A DNA stretch of 64,000 nucleotides from CAVTHW01 sp963734625 (GTDB lineage: Bacteria > Acidobacteriota > Terriglobia > Bryobacterales > Bryobacteraceae). Positions 1 to 7,999 of this stretch are shown piece by piece; position 1 is the stretch's first letter; each line of letters opens with the position of its first letter. A program made the position numbers and the translations under genes. The DNA lies in NCBI GenBank assembly GCA_963734625.1, contig CAVTHW010000003.1, positions 620,001 to 684,000 of the forward strand, in the 5' to 3' direction. The notes beneath the pieces were generated by a model. That model was not told where the DNA came from and did no database searches. It saw only the letters and a list, made by a program, of their open reading frames with translations.

Positions 1-2
1 AC

Positions 3-1991
3 ACGCACGACCTCGAAGGCCGAATGATCTCCATCAATAGGGCCGGCGAGCGGATCACCGGGTACGCCCGCGAAGAAGCCCTGGAGATGAACATTTTCCA
101 GATGCTGGATCCGGAATCCCGCGAGAGGACCCTGGAGGTGATTCGCCAGCACCTGGGAGGCGGCGCGCAGCCGGCTTACGAAGTTACGATCATCACCAAG
201 GACAACTGCCGGGTGGCGATGGAGATCGGAACGCGCCTGCTGTTTCGCCGGGGCCTTCCGTTTGCGGTCCTGGGGATTGCCCGGGACATCACGGAGCGCA
301 AGAGGGGGCAGCAGCTCGAGCGGGACCGCAACCACGTGCTCGAGCTCGTGGCCGGCAACGAACCGCTGGAAAGAGTGCTCGCGGCGCTGTGCGTTCTGCT
401 GGAACGGCAGTGCCCAGCGGGCTTGATTTGTTCGGTTTTTCTGTTGCGCGACGGGCGCCTGGAGCTGGCGGCCGCGCCCAGCCTGCTCCCCGAGCAAGCC
501 CAGGCGCTGGAACCCACGGAACTGGAAGGCGTCCAGCGGCTGGCGCTCGTACGCTCGAAGGGCGACGCGCTGCTGGGGGCGTTCCTGCTGATCCATCAGC
601 CTGGCTGCCAACCAGGGCCGGGCGAGCTGGCGACTCTGGAAACGGCGCGGAGGCTGGCTATAGTGGCCATCGAGCAGAGGCACCTCGCCGACGAACTCGC
701 CTACCAGGCCCGGCACGACGCGCTCACCGGCCTGCCGAATCGTTTCGATTTGCAGGAGAGGCTTGAGGCGGCGGTGGCCGAGGCACAGGGCGGCGACCGC
801 CCGCTGGCGGTGCTGTTCATCGACCTGGACCGGTTCAAACAGATCAACGATACGCTGGGTCACCCCGTGGGCGACGCAGTCCTCCAGCAGGTTTCCCGGC
901 GGCTGGCGAACCGCCTGGAAGCGTCCGCCGTTCTGGGCCGGCTGGGGGGCGACGAGTTCATGGTGCTGCTGACCCAGTCGCCGGACCACCCATATGCGCG
1001 CAAGGTGGCGCAAGAGCTGCTCGACGCGCTGAAGGCGCCTTTTGAAGTGGAAGGCTATGAGCTGTACGTGAGCGCCAGCATTGGCATCAGTCTGTACCCG
1101 CTGGACGGCAAGGACGCCGCCACGTTGCAGAGGAACGCCGACAGTGCCATGTATCGCGCCAAGAATCGGGGAGCGAACTGCTTCGAGTTCGTCACCGAGG
1201 GACTCGGCGCCGCCGCGTTAGAACGGCTCGAAATCGAGAACGCGCTGCGCCGCGCGATGGAGCACGGGGAGCTGCAACTCAACTATCAGCCCCAGGCGGA
1301 CATGGATGGGCGGCTGACGGGACTGGAGGCGCTCCTGGCCTGGAACCACCCCAAGCTGGGCAGTATTCCGCCCGGGCAATTCATCCCGGTGGCTGAGGAG
1401 AGCGGGCTGATTATTCCGATTGGCGCCTGGGCGCTGGCTGAAGCCTGCCGCCAGTGCGTCGCCTGGCACGAGGCGGGCTTTCCGAGGGTGAAAGTGGCGG
1501 TCAATGTCTCGGCGACGCAATTCGCCAGGACGGGTTTTGTTGAGACGGTGTCGCGGGCCTTGTCGGCGAGCGGTCTGGATCCTTCGCTTCTCGAACTGGA
1601 AATCACCGAGAGCGTGGTCATGCGCAACCTGGAAGAGTCGGCCAGCCGCATGCAAAGGCTGCGGGCGCTGGGGGTGAGCATCGCTATCGACGATTTCGGC
1701 ACTGGCTACTCCTCCCTGGGTTACCTGCGGGATCTGCCTATCGACGCTCTGAAGATGGACCAGATGTTCCTCCGCGAGGTGGATTCCGACCCGGGCGCCA
1801 TGCCCCTGTTGCAGGCCATCGTGGCGCTGGCGCACGGCCTGCGGATGTCGGTTATCGCCGAGGGCGTCGAAAGCCAACGCCAGTTAGACGCCCTACGCCA
1901 GGTGGGGTGCGACCGGCTACAGGGTTATTTGATCGGAGAGGCCCTGCCGGCCGACGAGGTATTGCGCCTGCCCAGGGAGGGTTTGTGCTAG
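3..1991 (+). CDS. PAS-GAF-GGDEF-EAL cyclic-di-GMP signalling protein (5' end outside window)
   Basis: The reading frame is already open at base 3 and runs through typical PAS residues (EGRMISINRAGERITGY), so the true start lies upstream and the ATG at base 24 is internal. A PAS domain fills roughly the first 95 residues, then comes a GAF-like domain, then a GGDEF diguanylate cyclase domain with an intact GGDEF motif at bases 945-959. The RxxD inhibitory site expected just before that motif is absent. The C-terminal EAL phosphodiesterase domain keeps EAL (bases 1326-1334), LEITES, DDFGTGYSSL and IAEGVE. Both halves therefore look catalytically competent, so the protein could make or degrade c-di-GMP. 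No membrane segment is visible in the part present. Confidence 0.93.
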   Translation, partial: THDLEGRMISINRAGERITGYAREEALEMNIFQMLDPESRERTLEVIRQHLGGGAQPAYEVTIITKDNCRVAMEIGTRLLFRRGLPFAVLGIARDITERKRGQQLERDRNHVLELVAGNEPLERVLAALCVLLERQCPAGLICSVFLLRDGRLELAAAPSLLPEQAQALEPTELEGVQRLALVRSKGDALLGAFLLIHQPGCQPGPGELATLETARRLAIVAIEQRHLADELAYQARHDALTGLPNRFDLQERLEAAVAEAQGGDRPLAVLFIDLDRFKQINDTLGHPVGDAVLQQVSRRLANRLEASAVLGRLGGDEFMVLLTQSPDHPYARKVAQELLDALKAPFEVEGYELYVSASIGISLYPLDGKDAATLQRNADSAMYRAKNRGANCFEFVTEGLGAAALERLEIENALRRAMEHGELQLNYQPQADMDGRLTGLEALLAWNHPKLGSIPPGQFIPVAEESGLIIPIGAWALAEACRQCVAWHEAGFPRVKVAVNVSATQFARTGFVETVSRALSASGLDPSLLELEITESVVMRNLEESASRMQRLRALGVSIAIDDFGTGYSSLGYLRDLPIDALKMDQMFLREVDSDPGAMPLLQAIVALAHGLRMSVIAEGVESQRQLDALRQVGCDRLQGYLIGEALPADEVLRLPREGLC

Positions 1992-2061
1992 GATGTAAAA
2001 GCCCCGTTGAGAAGGGGACGGCTTAGGCACAATCTCAGGGTCGAATCTGTTCGACGTGGCG

Positions 2062-2099
2062 AAAGGGGCCCGGCGCTGCCGGGTCCCTTTCTCTTTGGT
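2062..2099 (+). terminator. Rho-independent terminator-like hairpin
   Basis: A 13-bp stem (one G-U pair, triloop GCT) at 2062-2090 is followed by TTTCTCTTT. It sits 70 bases after the GGDEF-EAL stop. It also argues against any start for the next gene upstream of 2146, because such a gene would have to read through it. Confidence 0.7.
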
Positions 2100-2145
2100 G
2101 ATCATCCCGCGAAGAGTGGTCCGGCCTTCGTGCGGGAGGGGGGCA

Positions 2146-2526
2146 ATGAACGCGAAGAAGCTCTCGGTTTGGGCCGCCGCCCTTGTAATCCTCGGCGTGA
2201 GCGCGGTTACCGGCGCGCGGACCTATCAGAAACCCAAGACCGTCGTCCAGGTGGTGACCATCCGCTGGACGGCTGACGCCGCTCCCGAGCAGCGCCGGGC
2301 GGCGCTGGAAGGTGTGGACAAGCTAGCCGCCGATTTCCCCGGCGTGCGCAACGTCTGGCTGCGGCCGCTCCGTCTGCAGCCGCGCGACTTCATGAGCGCT
2401 TACGCCATCGAGTTCGACGACCTGGCCGCGGCCGAGCGCTTCGCCAAGCTCCCGGCGCACGAAGCCTGGAACAGGAGTTTCCTGCCGCTCATCGAGGAGA
2501 GCCGCACTCAGCAGCTCACGAATTGA
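2146..2526 (+). CDS. Secreted/anchored Dabb-like (stress-responsive alpha-beta barrel) protein
   Basis: This 126-residue protein has an N-terminal hydrophobic stretch (KLSVWAAALVILGVSAVTG) that acts as a signal peptide or anchor. The remaining ~95 residues resemble the Dabb ferredoxin-like fold: a VVTIRW strand, a helix ending in the GVRNVWLRP turn, and a later AYAIEFDDLAAAERF segment. The frame extends upstream to 2056, but the ATG at 2146 is preferred because a GGGAGGGG ribosome site lies just before it and the upstream extension crosses the terminator hairpin. Dabb proteins are usually cytoplasmic, so an exported version is somewhat unusual. Substrate unknown. Confidence 0.75.
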   Translation: MNAKKLSVWAAALVILGVSAVTGARTYQKPKTVVQVVTIRWTADAAPEQRRAALEGVDKLAADFPGVRNVWLRPLRLQPRDFMSAYAIEFDDLAAAERFAKLPAHEAWNRSFLPLIEESRTQQLTN

Positions 2527-2626
2527 CGCGTAGGCGCGTGCGCTACGTGAAATCCCTCCACCGAATGAGGTAGTCCCAGCTCTCAGTCCGTCTTGCCCCG
2601 CCGATGAGCCCAGCGAGGGACGAATC

Positions 2627-3013
2627 ATGCAAAGTTGGAGCTGCCGCCTGGCGGCACACACGCTGGTGGTGTGCCTGCTGGCGGCGGGAACAGCGCAGGG
2701 ACAAACGGGACGCGGGTGGAAGAAGGCGTGGATTGCGTCAGTGGCCGCGCTGGTGACGGTCAACGTACTGGATGCACATTCGTCGGCGGGCCACTATGAG
2801 ACGAATCCGCTATTGCAGAACTCACAGGGGCGTTTCAGCACGGGGCGGGCAATCGCGGTCAAGTCGGTGGCTTCGGGCGGGTTGATACTGGTGCAAATGC
2901 TGCTGAGGAAGCGAAATCCTGAGCAGGAGCTGGAGAAACCGTCCGCCATCGTGAACTTCGCAGCCGCAGGCGCGCTGGGGGTCACGGCCTACAGAAACAC
3001 GCGGGTTCCCTAG
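2627..3013 (+). CDS. Small secreted/membrane protein of unknown function
   Basis: The product has 128 residues, starting with a cleavable-looking signal peptide (TLVVCLLAAGTAQGQ). It then carries two moderately hydrophobic segments (WIASVAALVTVNVLDA and SGGLILVQMLL) separated by an ETNPLL motif. The combination of an early D, a TNPLL motif and a following helix resembles small DUF5658-like membrane proteins, but I could not establish membership. It stands alone between the Dabb-like gene and a hairpin immediately after its stop codon. Confidence 0.6.
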   Translation: MQSWSCRLAAHTLVVCLLAAGTAQGQTGRGWKKAWIASVAALVTVNVLDAHSSAGHYETNPLLQNSQGRFSTGRAIAVKSVASGGLILVQMLLRKRNPEQELEKPSAIVNFAAAGALGVTAYRNTRVP

Positions 3014-3014
3014 C

Positions 3015-3035
3015 GGGCACGGCAGCGCCGTGCCC
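3015..3035. repeat. REP-like hairpin GGGCACGGC-AGC-GCCGTGCCC
   Basis: A perfect 9-bp inverted repeat with a 3-base loop begins one base after the TAG of the preceding gene and is followed by CCTACTTCT. It may terminate transcription from either side. Its GCCCCTAC tail is shared with the hairpin at 57180-57208, suggesting a dispersed palindrome family. Confidence 0.5.
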
Positions 3036-3239
3036 CTACTTCTGGCGCGCCCAGGGCGTGAAGGCACTGTTCTTCATCGGCACGGCGGGCACTGTCCCGA
3101 CCAGCGGCACGCGCACACGAAGTAGGGAAAAGTGCTCGCAACCGCAGTAGTCCCCGTCCTTCGCATGGGTGCAGGGGCCTATATTGTATAGGTGAGCGGA
3201 GTCAACGTGTCCGCAGTCGCAGGTAGGCTTTGAGGGCAT
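3036..3239 (-). CDS. Small Cys/His-rich (probably metal-binding) protein
   Basis: A 67-residue product with closely packed potential metal ligands near its N-terminus: CDCGH, a further H, PCTH and CGCEH. This is a pattern expected of a small zinc-ribbon-like protein. A GGAGG site lies directly upstream of the ATG. It is transcribed away from the HTH-receiver regulator, which also has a Cys-rich segment. The second half of the protein is nondescript. The Cys spacing is the main reason to believe it is real. Confidence 0.5.
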   Translation of the reverse strand: MPSKPTCDCGHVDSAHLYNIGPCTHAKDGDYCGCEHFSLLRVRVPLVGTVPAVPMKNSAFTPWARQK

Positions 3240-3302
3240 TAACCTCCAATTGTAGCATTGATCCGAGGTGTCGTCCGCAATGTATTACAATCTACATACG
3301 AG

Positions 3303-4130
3303 ATGAATTCCATAAATCCCGGACACGCTGAGATGATCACCAATGAAAGAAGTCAACTCACGACCGGCCAGGCGGCGGCACTCTGCTCGGTAAAGCCCGA
3401 CACCGTGTTGAAGTGGGTCAAGAAGGGCCGGCTGCGGTCGGTGACAACAGCCGGGGGGCACCACCGCATTGAGTACCGTGACCTGGAGGCGTTCCTGCGG
3501 GCACACCGGGTGGGAGGGGAGGCGCAGCCGGCGAGCGAGACTACTACCCGGACGATGCGCTGTTGGGAATTCTTCAGCGATCAGGGCGTCGTGCGGGACG
3601 CCTGCATGCAGTGTGCCGTCTACCGCGTTCGAGCGGCTTTGTGCTTTGAGATGCTGGGCCTGGGAACGGAAATTAGGCACGCCAAGCTGTTCTGCCAAGT
3701 ATCCTGCGCGGACTGCGCATACTACCGGCGGGTGAAAGGCCTGAAAGTCAACGTGCTCGTGGTATCCCAGGACGAGGATCTCATCCGGAATTTCGCAGGG
3801 GAGGAGAGCGAAGAGCTGTCGCTGCGCTTCGTCCACAACGGCTACGAGGCGTCAGCGGTGATCAGCGACTTCCGGCCGGCGTTTGTGGTGGTCGACCGGG
3901 AGCTGATCCCGGACGGCGGTAAGGAACTTGTGGGCTGCCTTACAACCGACTCGCGGGTACCAGGGTTGAAGATTGTTTGGGCGGTTCCAGGCGCAGGTAG
4001 GCGGCGGCGCAAGCAGCCGGAGAAGAACGCTGAGGAGACACTGGTGAAGCCGTTCGGGCTGGACGAGGTGACGGCGTTGGTCAACAGGCTGCCAGTTGAA
4101 TTCGTTGCGGCGAGCGACCAATCCTGCTAG
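3303..4130 (+). CDS. Helix-turn-helix / Cys-rich / receiver-domain regulator
   Basis: The start is uncertain: ATG at 3303, ATG at 3333 or TTG at 3258. The N-terminus is an excisionase/MerR-like winged HTH (TTGQAAALCSVKPDTVLKWV, then a GGHHRI wing). The middle holds a Cys cluster (CWEFF, CMQC, CFEM, CQVSCADC) that could bind metal or an Fe-S cluster. The C-terminus looks like a response-regulator receiver domain with the acidic pair in SQDED, the phospho-acceptor Asp in VVVDREL and the conserved Lys in LVKPF. No histidine kinase is adjacent. HTH first and receiver last is the reverse of the usual order. It may sense redox or metal status through the cysteines, but that is inference. Confidence 0.75.
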   Translation: MNSINPGHAEMITNERSQLTTGQAAALCSVKPDTVLKWVKKGRLRSVTTAGGHHRIEYRDLEAFLRAHRVGGEAQPASETTTRTMRCWEFFSDQGVVRDACMQCAVYRVRAALCFEMLGLGTEIRHAKLFCQVSCADCAYYRRVKGLKVNVLVVSQDEDLIRNFAGEESEELSLRFVHNGYEASAVISDFRPAFVVVDRELIPDGGKELVGCLTTDSRVPGLKIVWAVPGAGRRRRKQPEKNAEETLVKPFGLDEVTALVNRLPVEFVAASDQSC

Positions 4131-4134
4131 TGGT

Positions 4135-5181
4135 TCACCCCAGCGAAGGCCCGTAACCAGCCAGCGCCGATGAAACGATCAGCAATACCAGCCCGATCAC
4201 GAGACGCTGTATCGTCCTTTTGCTGGTTCCCTTCCACTCTCCAAGCATGATCCCCAGCAACTGGCTGAACAGGATGGCGCTGGCCATCAGCACCGCCCAG
4301 CCGATGTAGGACGTGGCGCCCATCTTGGGCTCGCCGGTCTTAAAGCAAATGAACTGAGAGCACCAGATCGCGCCCGCCATACCCGCAAAGAAGAGATTTG
4401 GCAGAATTGGCGCACCGGACTTGATGTAATCTTTCCCCGTCTTGTTCTTCAGATTCAGGAAAATGCACCAGGTGGCGTTCACCGCAAAACCGCCCAGGAG
4501 CACGACCACCAAGACGGGCATTCCCGCCCAAGTTATGCTGGTCACCGGCGCGATCTCGACGGCGAGCTTCTGGATCTGCGGCCCGCCTTGCAGGCCAAAG
4601 CTCATGGCGGAGCTCATCAGTCCGGAGAAGATCGCCACCGTGATGCCCTTCTTAAAGTTGAATTCGGCGACGGTCTTCTTCTTTTCCTCCTCGGAGAGCT
4701 CGCTTTCCTTGGACATGCCGGCCAGTCCCACGAACACGATCCCCGCTACGGAGACCAGAGCGGCCGCCAGGGATACCTGCCCGGAAGGAGTATTGAAAAT
4801 GGCCGCGATGGCATCGCTCCCCTTTAGCATCGGGGGAATCAAGGTGCCCGCCGCGGAGGTCAGCCCCGCGCCCATGGCCAGGCCCAGGCCGACGCCGAGA
4901 TAACGAATCATCAATCCCCAGGTGAGTCCGCCGAATCCCCAGCCCGCGCCGCACAAAAAGCAGTACACGATCTCATTGCGCGGGGCGGCGCGGAGAACGT
5001 CGAAAACGTTCGGCGAAGTCGCGAGGGCAAGGAGCCACGGCACCACAATCAGGCCGGCGACGGCGTAAATGAGCCAATAGCTTTCCCAGGCCCAGGCCTT
5101 GACCTTCTTAAAGGGCAGGTAGAACACAGCCCCGGCCAAACCTCCCAGCATGAAGATCAGGATTCCGAGCGGTGCATTCAT
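4135..5181 (-). CDS. rhaT: L-rhamnose/H+ symporter RhaT
   Basis: This 348-residue integral membrane protein matches the RhaT family in length and in sequence character. It has about ten hydrophobic segments, beginning with GILIFMLGGLAGAVFYLPFKKVKAWAWE-type sequence (first segment and the loop after it) and including GAGWGFGGLTWGLMIRYLG. It imports L-rhamnose with protons across the inner membrane. An AGGAGG site precedes its ATG. It starts 17 bases after rhaA ends, so the two form an operon that supplies and isomerises rhamnose. Confidence 0.93.
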   Translation of the reverse strand: MNAPLGILIFMLGGLAGAVFYLPFKKVKAWAWESYWLIYAVAGLIVVPWLLALATSPNVFDVLRAAPRNEIVYCFLCGAGWGFGGLTWGLMIRYLGVGLGLAMGAGLTSAAGTLIPPMLKGSDAIAAIFNTPSGQVSLAAALVSVAGIVFVGLAGMSKESELSEEEKKKTVAEFNFKKGITVAIFSGLMSSAMSFGLQGGPQIQKLAVEIAPVTSITWAGMPVLVVVLLGGFAVNATWCIFLNLKNKTGKDYIKSGAPILPNLFFAGMAGAIWCSQFICFKTGEPKMGATSYIGWAVLMASAILFSQLLGIMLGEWKGTSKRTIQRLVIGLVLLIVSSALAGYGPSLG

Positions 5182-5198
5182 AACTTCCTCCTATCGCC

Positions 5199-6488
5199 TC
5201 AGGCGATGGAACTCACAGCGGCGGCGCGCTTGGACAGCACGGTCTTCTCGTATTGCTTCACCTCGTCGAACCAGTCCATGCCGGCCGGGGCGCCCTTTTG
5301 CAGGCAATAGTAGTCCCACGCGGCCGCCCAGGGGAGCGCCTTCAGTTCCTCCATCAGCGCCAGGCGCTGGGTGTAGTCACCGTTCTGCTCGAGGCTTACC
5401 AGAAGCTTTGACGGCTCGAGCAGCGCGATCAGCAGCGCCTTCAGCATATTGCGCATGCCGATCACCCAGGCCGCCACGCGGTTGATGCTGGCGTCGAAAT
5501 AGTCGAGGCCAATGTGGATCTTGTCGAGCTTGCCGCTGCGAACCAGTTCCTTGGCGATGGCCTGGAGTTCGTCGTCCAGCAGGACCACATGATCGCTGTC
5601 CCAGCGAACCGGGCGGCTGACGTGCAGCAACAGCCCCGGACAGAACATGAGGACGGAACTGACCTTATCGGAAATGACCTCGGTGGGGTGGAAGTGGCCG
5701 GCGTCGAGGGTGAGCAGTTTCTGCCGCGACACCGCGTAGCCCATAAAGAATTCGTGCGAGCCCGTCGTATAGCTCTCGGCGCCGATGCCGAAGAGTTTCG
5801 CTTCCACCGAATCAAGGTGAAGGGCGGGGTCGATGGGCTTGGCGAAGATCTTATCCAGCGAATCGGCCATGCGCTCGCGGGGACCGAGACGATCGGCGGG
5901 AATATCCTTGTACCCGTCGGGCATCCAGAAATTGGTCACGGTCGGCGTGCCAAGCTGACGGCCCATCTCGGCGCCGATCTTGCGGCAGGCGATGCCGTGC
6001 TCGATCCAGAAGTCGCGGATGGCCTTATCCGGGTGGCTGAGCGTGAAGCCATCGGCCGCCTTCGGATGAGAGAAGTAGGTTGGATTGAAGTCCATTCCCA
6101 GGTGGTTGAGCTTGGCCCAGTCGATCCAACTCTGGAAATGCTTGGGCTGAATCTCGGTGCGATCGACGTAGGCGCCGCCGTGGTCCAGGTAGCAGGCGTG
6201 CAGGTTCAGACGATGGCGGCCCGGTATCAGGCTCAGGGCCTGTTCAATGTCGCCGCGAAGCTCAGCGATGGTGCGGGCCTTGCCAGGATAGTTGCCGGTG
6301 GTCTGAATTCCCCCGCCGGACAACTCCGCGCCGGCCGTCTCGAAACCACCCACATCGTCGCCTTGCCAGCAGTGCATGGAGATCGGAATCGTCTCCAACC
6401 GCCGCAAAGCGGCATCAACGTCTACTCCATGAGCCGCGTACTGCTCTTTGGCGATTTCGTACGCCGAGTAAATGCTTGCCTCTTTCAT
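5199..6488 (-). CDS. rhaA: L-rhamnose isomerase RhaA
   Basis: The 429-residue product matches the E. coli-type RhaA (about 419 residues) throughout. Visible hallmarks are the SMHCWQGDDVGGFE segment near the N-terminus, DFNPTYFSHP, the metal-site region LTLDAGHFHPTEVI and the GLDYFDASINR stretch. It converts L-rhamnose to L-rhamnulose in the cytoplasm using divalent metal. It is the first gene of the rhaA-rhaT operon and is transcribed away from the IclR/PBP-type regulator. Rhamnulose kinase and aldolase genes are not in the window. Confidence 0.95.
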   Translation of the reverse strand: MKEASIYSAYEIAKEQYAAHGVDVDAALRRLETIPISMHCWQGDDVGGFETAGAELSGGGIQTTGNYPGKARTIAELRGDIEQALSLIPGRHRLNLHACYLDHGGAYVDRTEIQPKHFQSWIDWAKLNHLGMDFNPTYFSHPKAADGFTLSHPDKAIRDFWIEHGIACRKIGAEMGRQLGTPTVTNFWMPDGYKDIPADRLGPRERMADSLDKIFAKPIDPALHLDSVEAKLFGIGAESYTTGSHEFFMGYAVSRQKLLTLDAGHFHPTEVISDKVSSVLMFCPGLLLHVSRPVRWDSDHVVLLDDELQAIAKELVRSGKLDKIHIGLDYFDASINRVAAWVIGMRNMLKALLIALLEPSKLLVSLEQNGDYTQRLALMEELKALPWAAAWDYYCLQKGAPAGMDWFDEVKQYEKTVLSKRAAAVSSIA

Positions 6489-6801
6489 GGTCCTCTCTCT
6501 TCTCTATTCCTGGATGGGGTCTCGATTGGCAGAACTACTCCCGAGGTCACCGGGAAAGGCAAGTGTACACCCATGAACGAGGGTTCGCAATCGGTTTTGT
6601 GGCGAAGGCACATTTCTCGCAGTGCAATACGGCGCCAAAGCGACCGCGCGATGTTGAGGCTTTGTCTGTAATACTTTACAAAGGCATAGGGCGCACCGGC
6701 CGGAGAGCGCCGAGCGCGCTGGCCCAGCCGCGTTTCGCTGCGCGGAACGGACGTGGTATGATGCGCAGATTGGCATAGTAACGCGACCGTGGGAGGTGGA
6801 T
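6489..6801. promoter_or_regulatory. Divergent rhaA / regulator promoter region with operator-like palindromes
   Basis: These 313 bases hold no convincing gene. Two symmetric sequences stand out: GTGTACAC at 6563-6570 and TGTAA-TACT-TTACA at 6667-6680. The second is embedded in a wider imperfect repeat (GCTTTGT ... ACAAAGGC). Their position between a sugar-sensing regulator and its presumed target operon makes them candidate operators. The assignment is based on symmetry and location only. Confidence 0.4.
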
Positions 6802-7950
6802 ATGATTCCTGAAGCATCGGGGCGGGACCGCTATCTAGTCAAGTCGGTGGTGCACTCTTCCCAATTGCTGGGGGCTTTTCAGTCCCCTGGAGAAGCGCTG
6901 ACGCTCCGTGAGATCGTGGTGCGCAGTGGCCTGCCAAAGAGCATGGCGTTCCGCCTCCTGTATACGCTCGAAAAGTGCGGCATGGTGGAGAAGGCGGGGC
7001 AAAACCTGTATCGCTCTACTCTGCGGCCCGTGAAGCAGAGGCGCTACAAGCTGGGCTACGCCGCTCAGGGGACCGACTACCAGTTCTCCAAGGAGGTTTC
7101 GCTGGGGCTGCAGCGCGCGGCCGCCGCGGCGGAGATCGAGCTGATTTCGGTGGACAACCGCTACAACCCGAAGATCGCGCAAAAGAACGCGGATGTGCTG
7201 GTGCGAGAGAAAGTCGATATCGCGATTGAGTATCAGACAGACAGGGACGTCGCGGCGATCGTGGCGGCCAAGTATCGCGCGGCGAATATTCCTCTGATCG
7301 CGGTCGAGATCCCCCATCCAGGCGCTACGTTCTACGGCGCCAATAACTATGAGGCGGGCTTGATTGGCGGGCGTTATCTCGGCCGCTGGGCCAAGCAGCA
7401 CTGGGACTCGCGGGTGGACGAGATCCTGCTCATGGAACTGGCGCGTGCCGGGAGTCTCCCCAGGATGCGCTTGACGGGACTCCTGGTCGGATTGAAGGAA
7501 ATCCTGCCGCAGGTGGAAGACTGTCCGGTGACATATCTGGACGGCGACGGGCAATTCGGCCCAAGTTTTGACGCGGCGCGCAAATACCTTCGCACCAGCA
7601 AGCCGCACTGCATCCTGGTCGGCGCGGTCAACGATCCCAGTGCGCTGGGGGCTTTGAGGGCGTTTCAAGAGGCGGGCCGCGCCGAGTATTGCGCGGTTAT
7701 GGGGCAGAACGCCTCGCCGGAAGGGCGCGCCGAGTTAAGGGAGTCCGGGACGCGCATGGTGGGGTCAGTCGCCTACTTCCCGGAGCAATACGGAGAGGGC
7801 ATTGTCCAGCTTGCGCTGGACATCCTGCGGCACCAGCCGGTTCCTCCGGCGGTATTCGTCAAGCACAAGCTACTGACGCCGGAAAACGTGGATCACTACT
7901 ATCCCAACGACGGGTTGTCGCAAATGACCGCGGGAGCGTCGGGAGCATAG
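6802..7950 (+). CDS. IclR-type HTH fused to a periplasmic-binding-protein-like sugar domain; probable rhamnose regulator
   Basis: The 382-residue product starts at ATG 6802, with GGGAGG five bases upstream; a GTG at 6796 lies inside that site and is disfavoured. Residues ~10-65 form an IclR-like winged helix (LTLREIVVRSGLPKSMAFRL, LYTLEKCGMVEK). Residues ~75-360 look like a Peripla_BP_4 / LacI-type ligand domain (ISVDNRYNPKIAQ, YGANNYEAGLIGGRYLG, VMGQNASPEGRAEL). No signal peptide is present, so it should act in the cytoplasm. LacI proteins pair this fold with a LacI HTH and IclR proteins normally carry a GAF-like domain, so the combination is unusual. It is divergent from rhaA-rhaT, which suggests rhamnose or a derivative as ligand. 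Confidence 0.8.
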   Translation: MIPEASGRDRYLVKSVVHSSQLLGAFQSPGEALTLREIVVRSGLPKSMAFRLLYTLEKCGMVEKAGQNLYRSTLRPVKQRRYKLGYAAQGTDYQFSKEVSLGLQRAAAAAEIELISVDNRYNPKIAQKNADVLVREKVDIAIEYQTDRDVAAIVAAKYRAANIPLIAVEIPHPGATFYGANNYEAGLIGGRYLGRWAKQHWDSRVDEILLMELARAGSLPRMRLTGLLVGLKEILPQVEDCPVTYLDGDGQFGPSFDAARKYLRTSKPHCILVGAVNDPSALGALRAFQEAGRAEYCAVMGQNASPEGRAELRESGTRMVGSVAYFPEQYGEGIVQLALDILRHQPVPPAVFVKHKLLTPENVDHYYPNDGLSQMTAGASGA

Positions 7951-7955
7951 CGGCG

Positions 7956-7987
7956 CCCGCGCCCGGGGAATCCGGGCGCGGGTTTCT
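7956..7987 (+). terminator. Strong hairpin terminator
   Basis: A perfect 11-bp inverted repeat (CCCGCGCCCGG / CCGGGCGCGGG, loop GGAAT) is followed by TTTCT. It starts five bases after the regulator's stop and lies between two convergent genes, so it may serve both. Confidence 0.8.
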
Positions 7988-7999
7988 ATCGTAAGGGAT

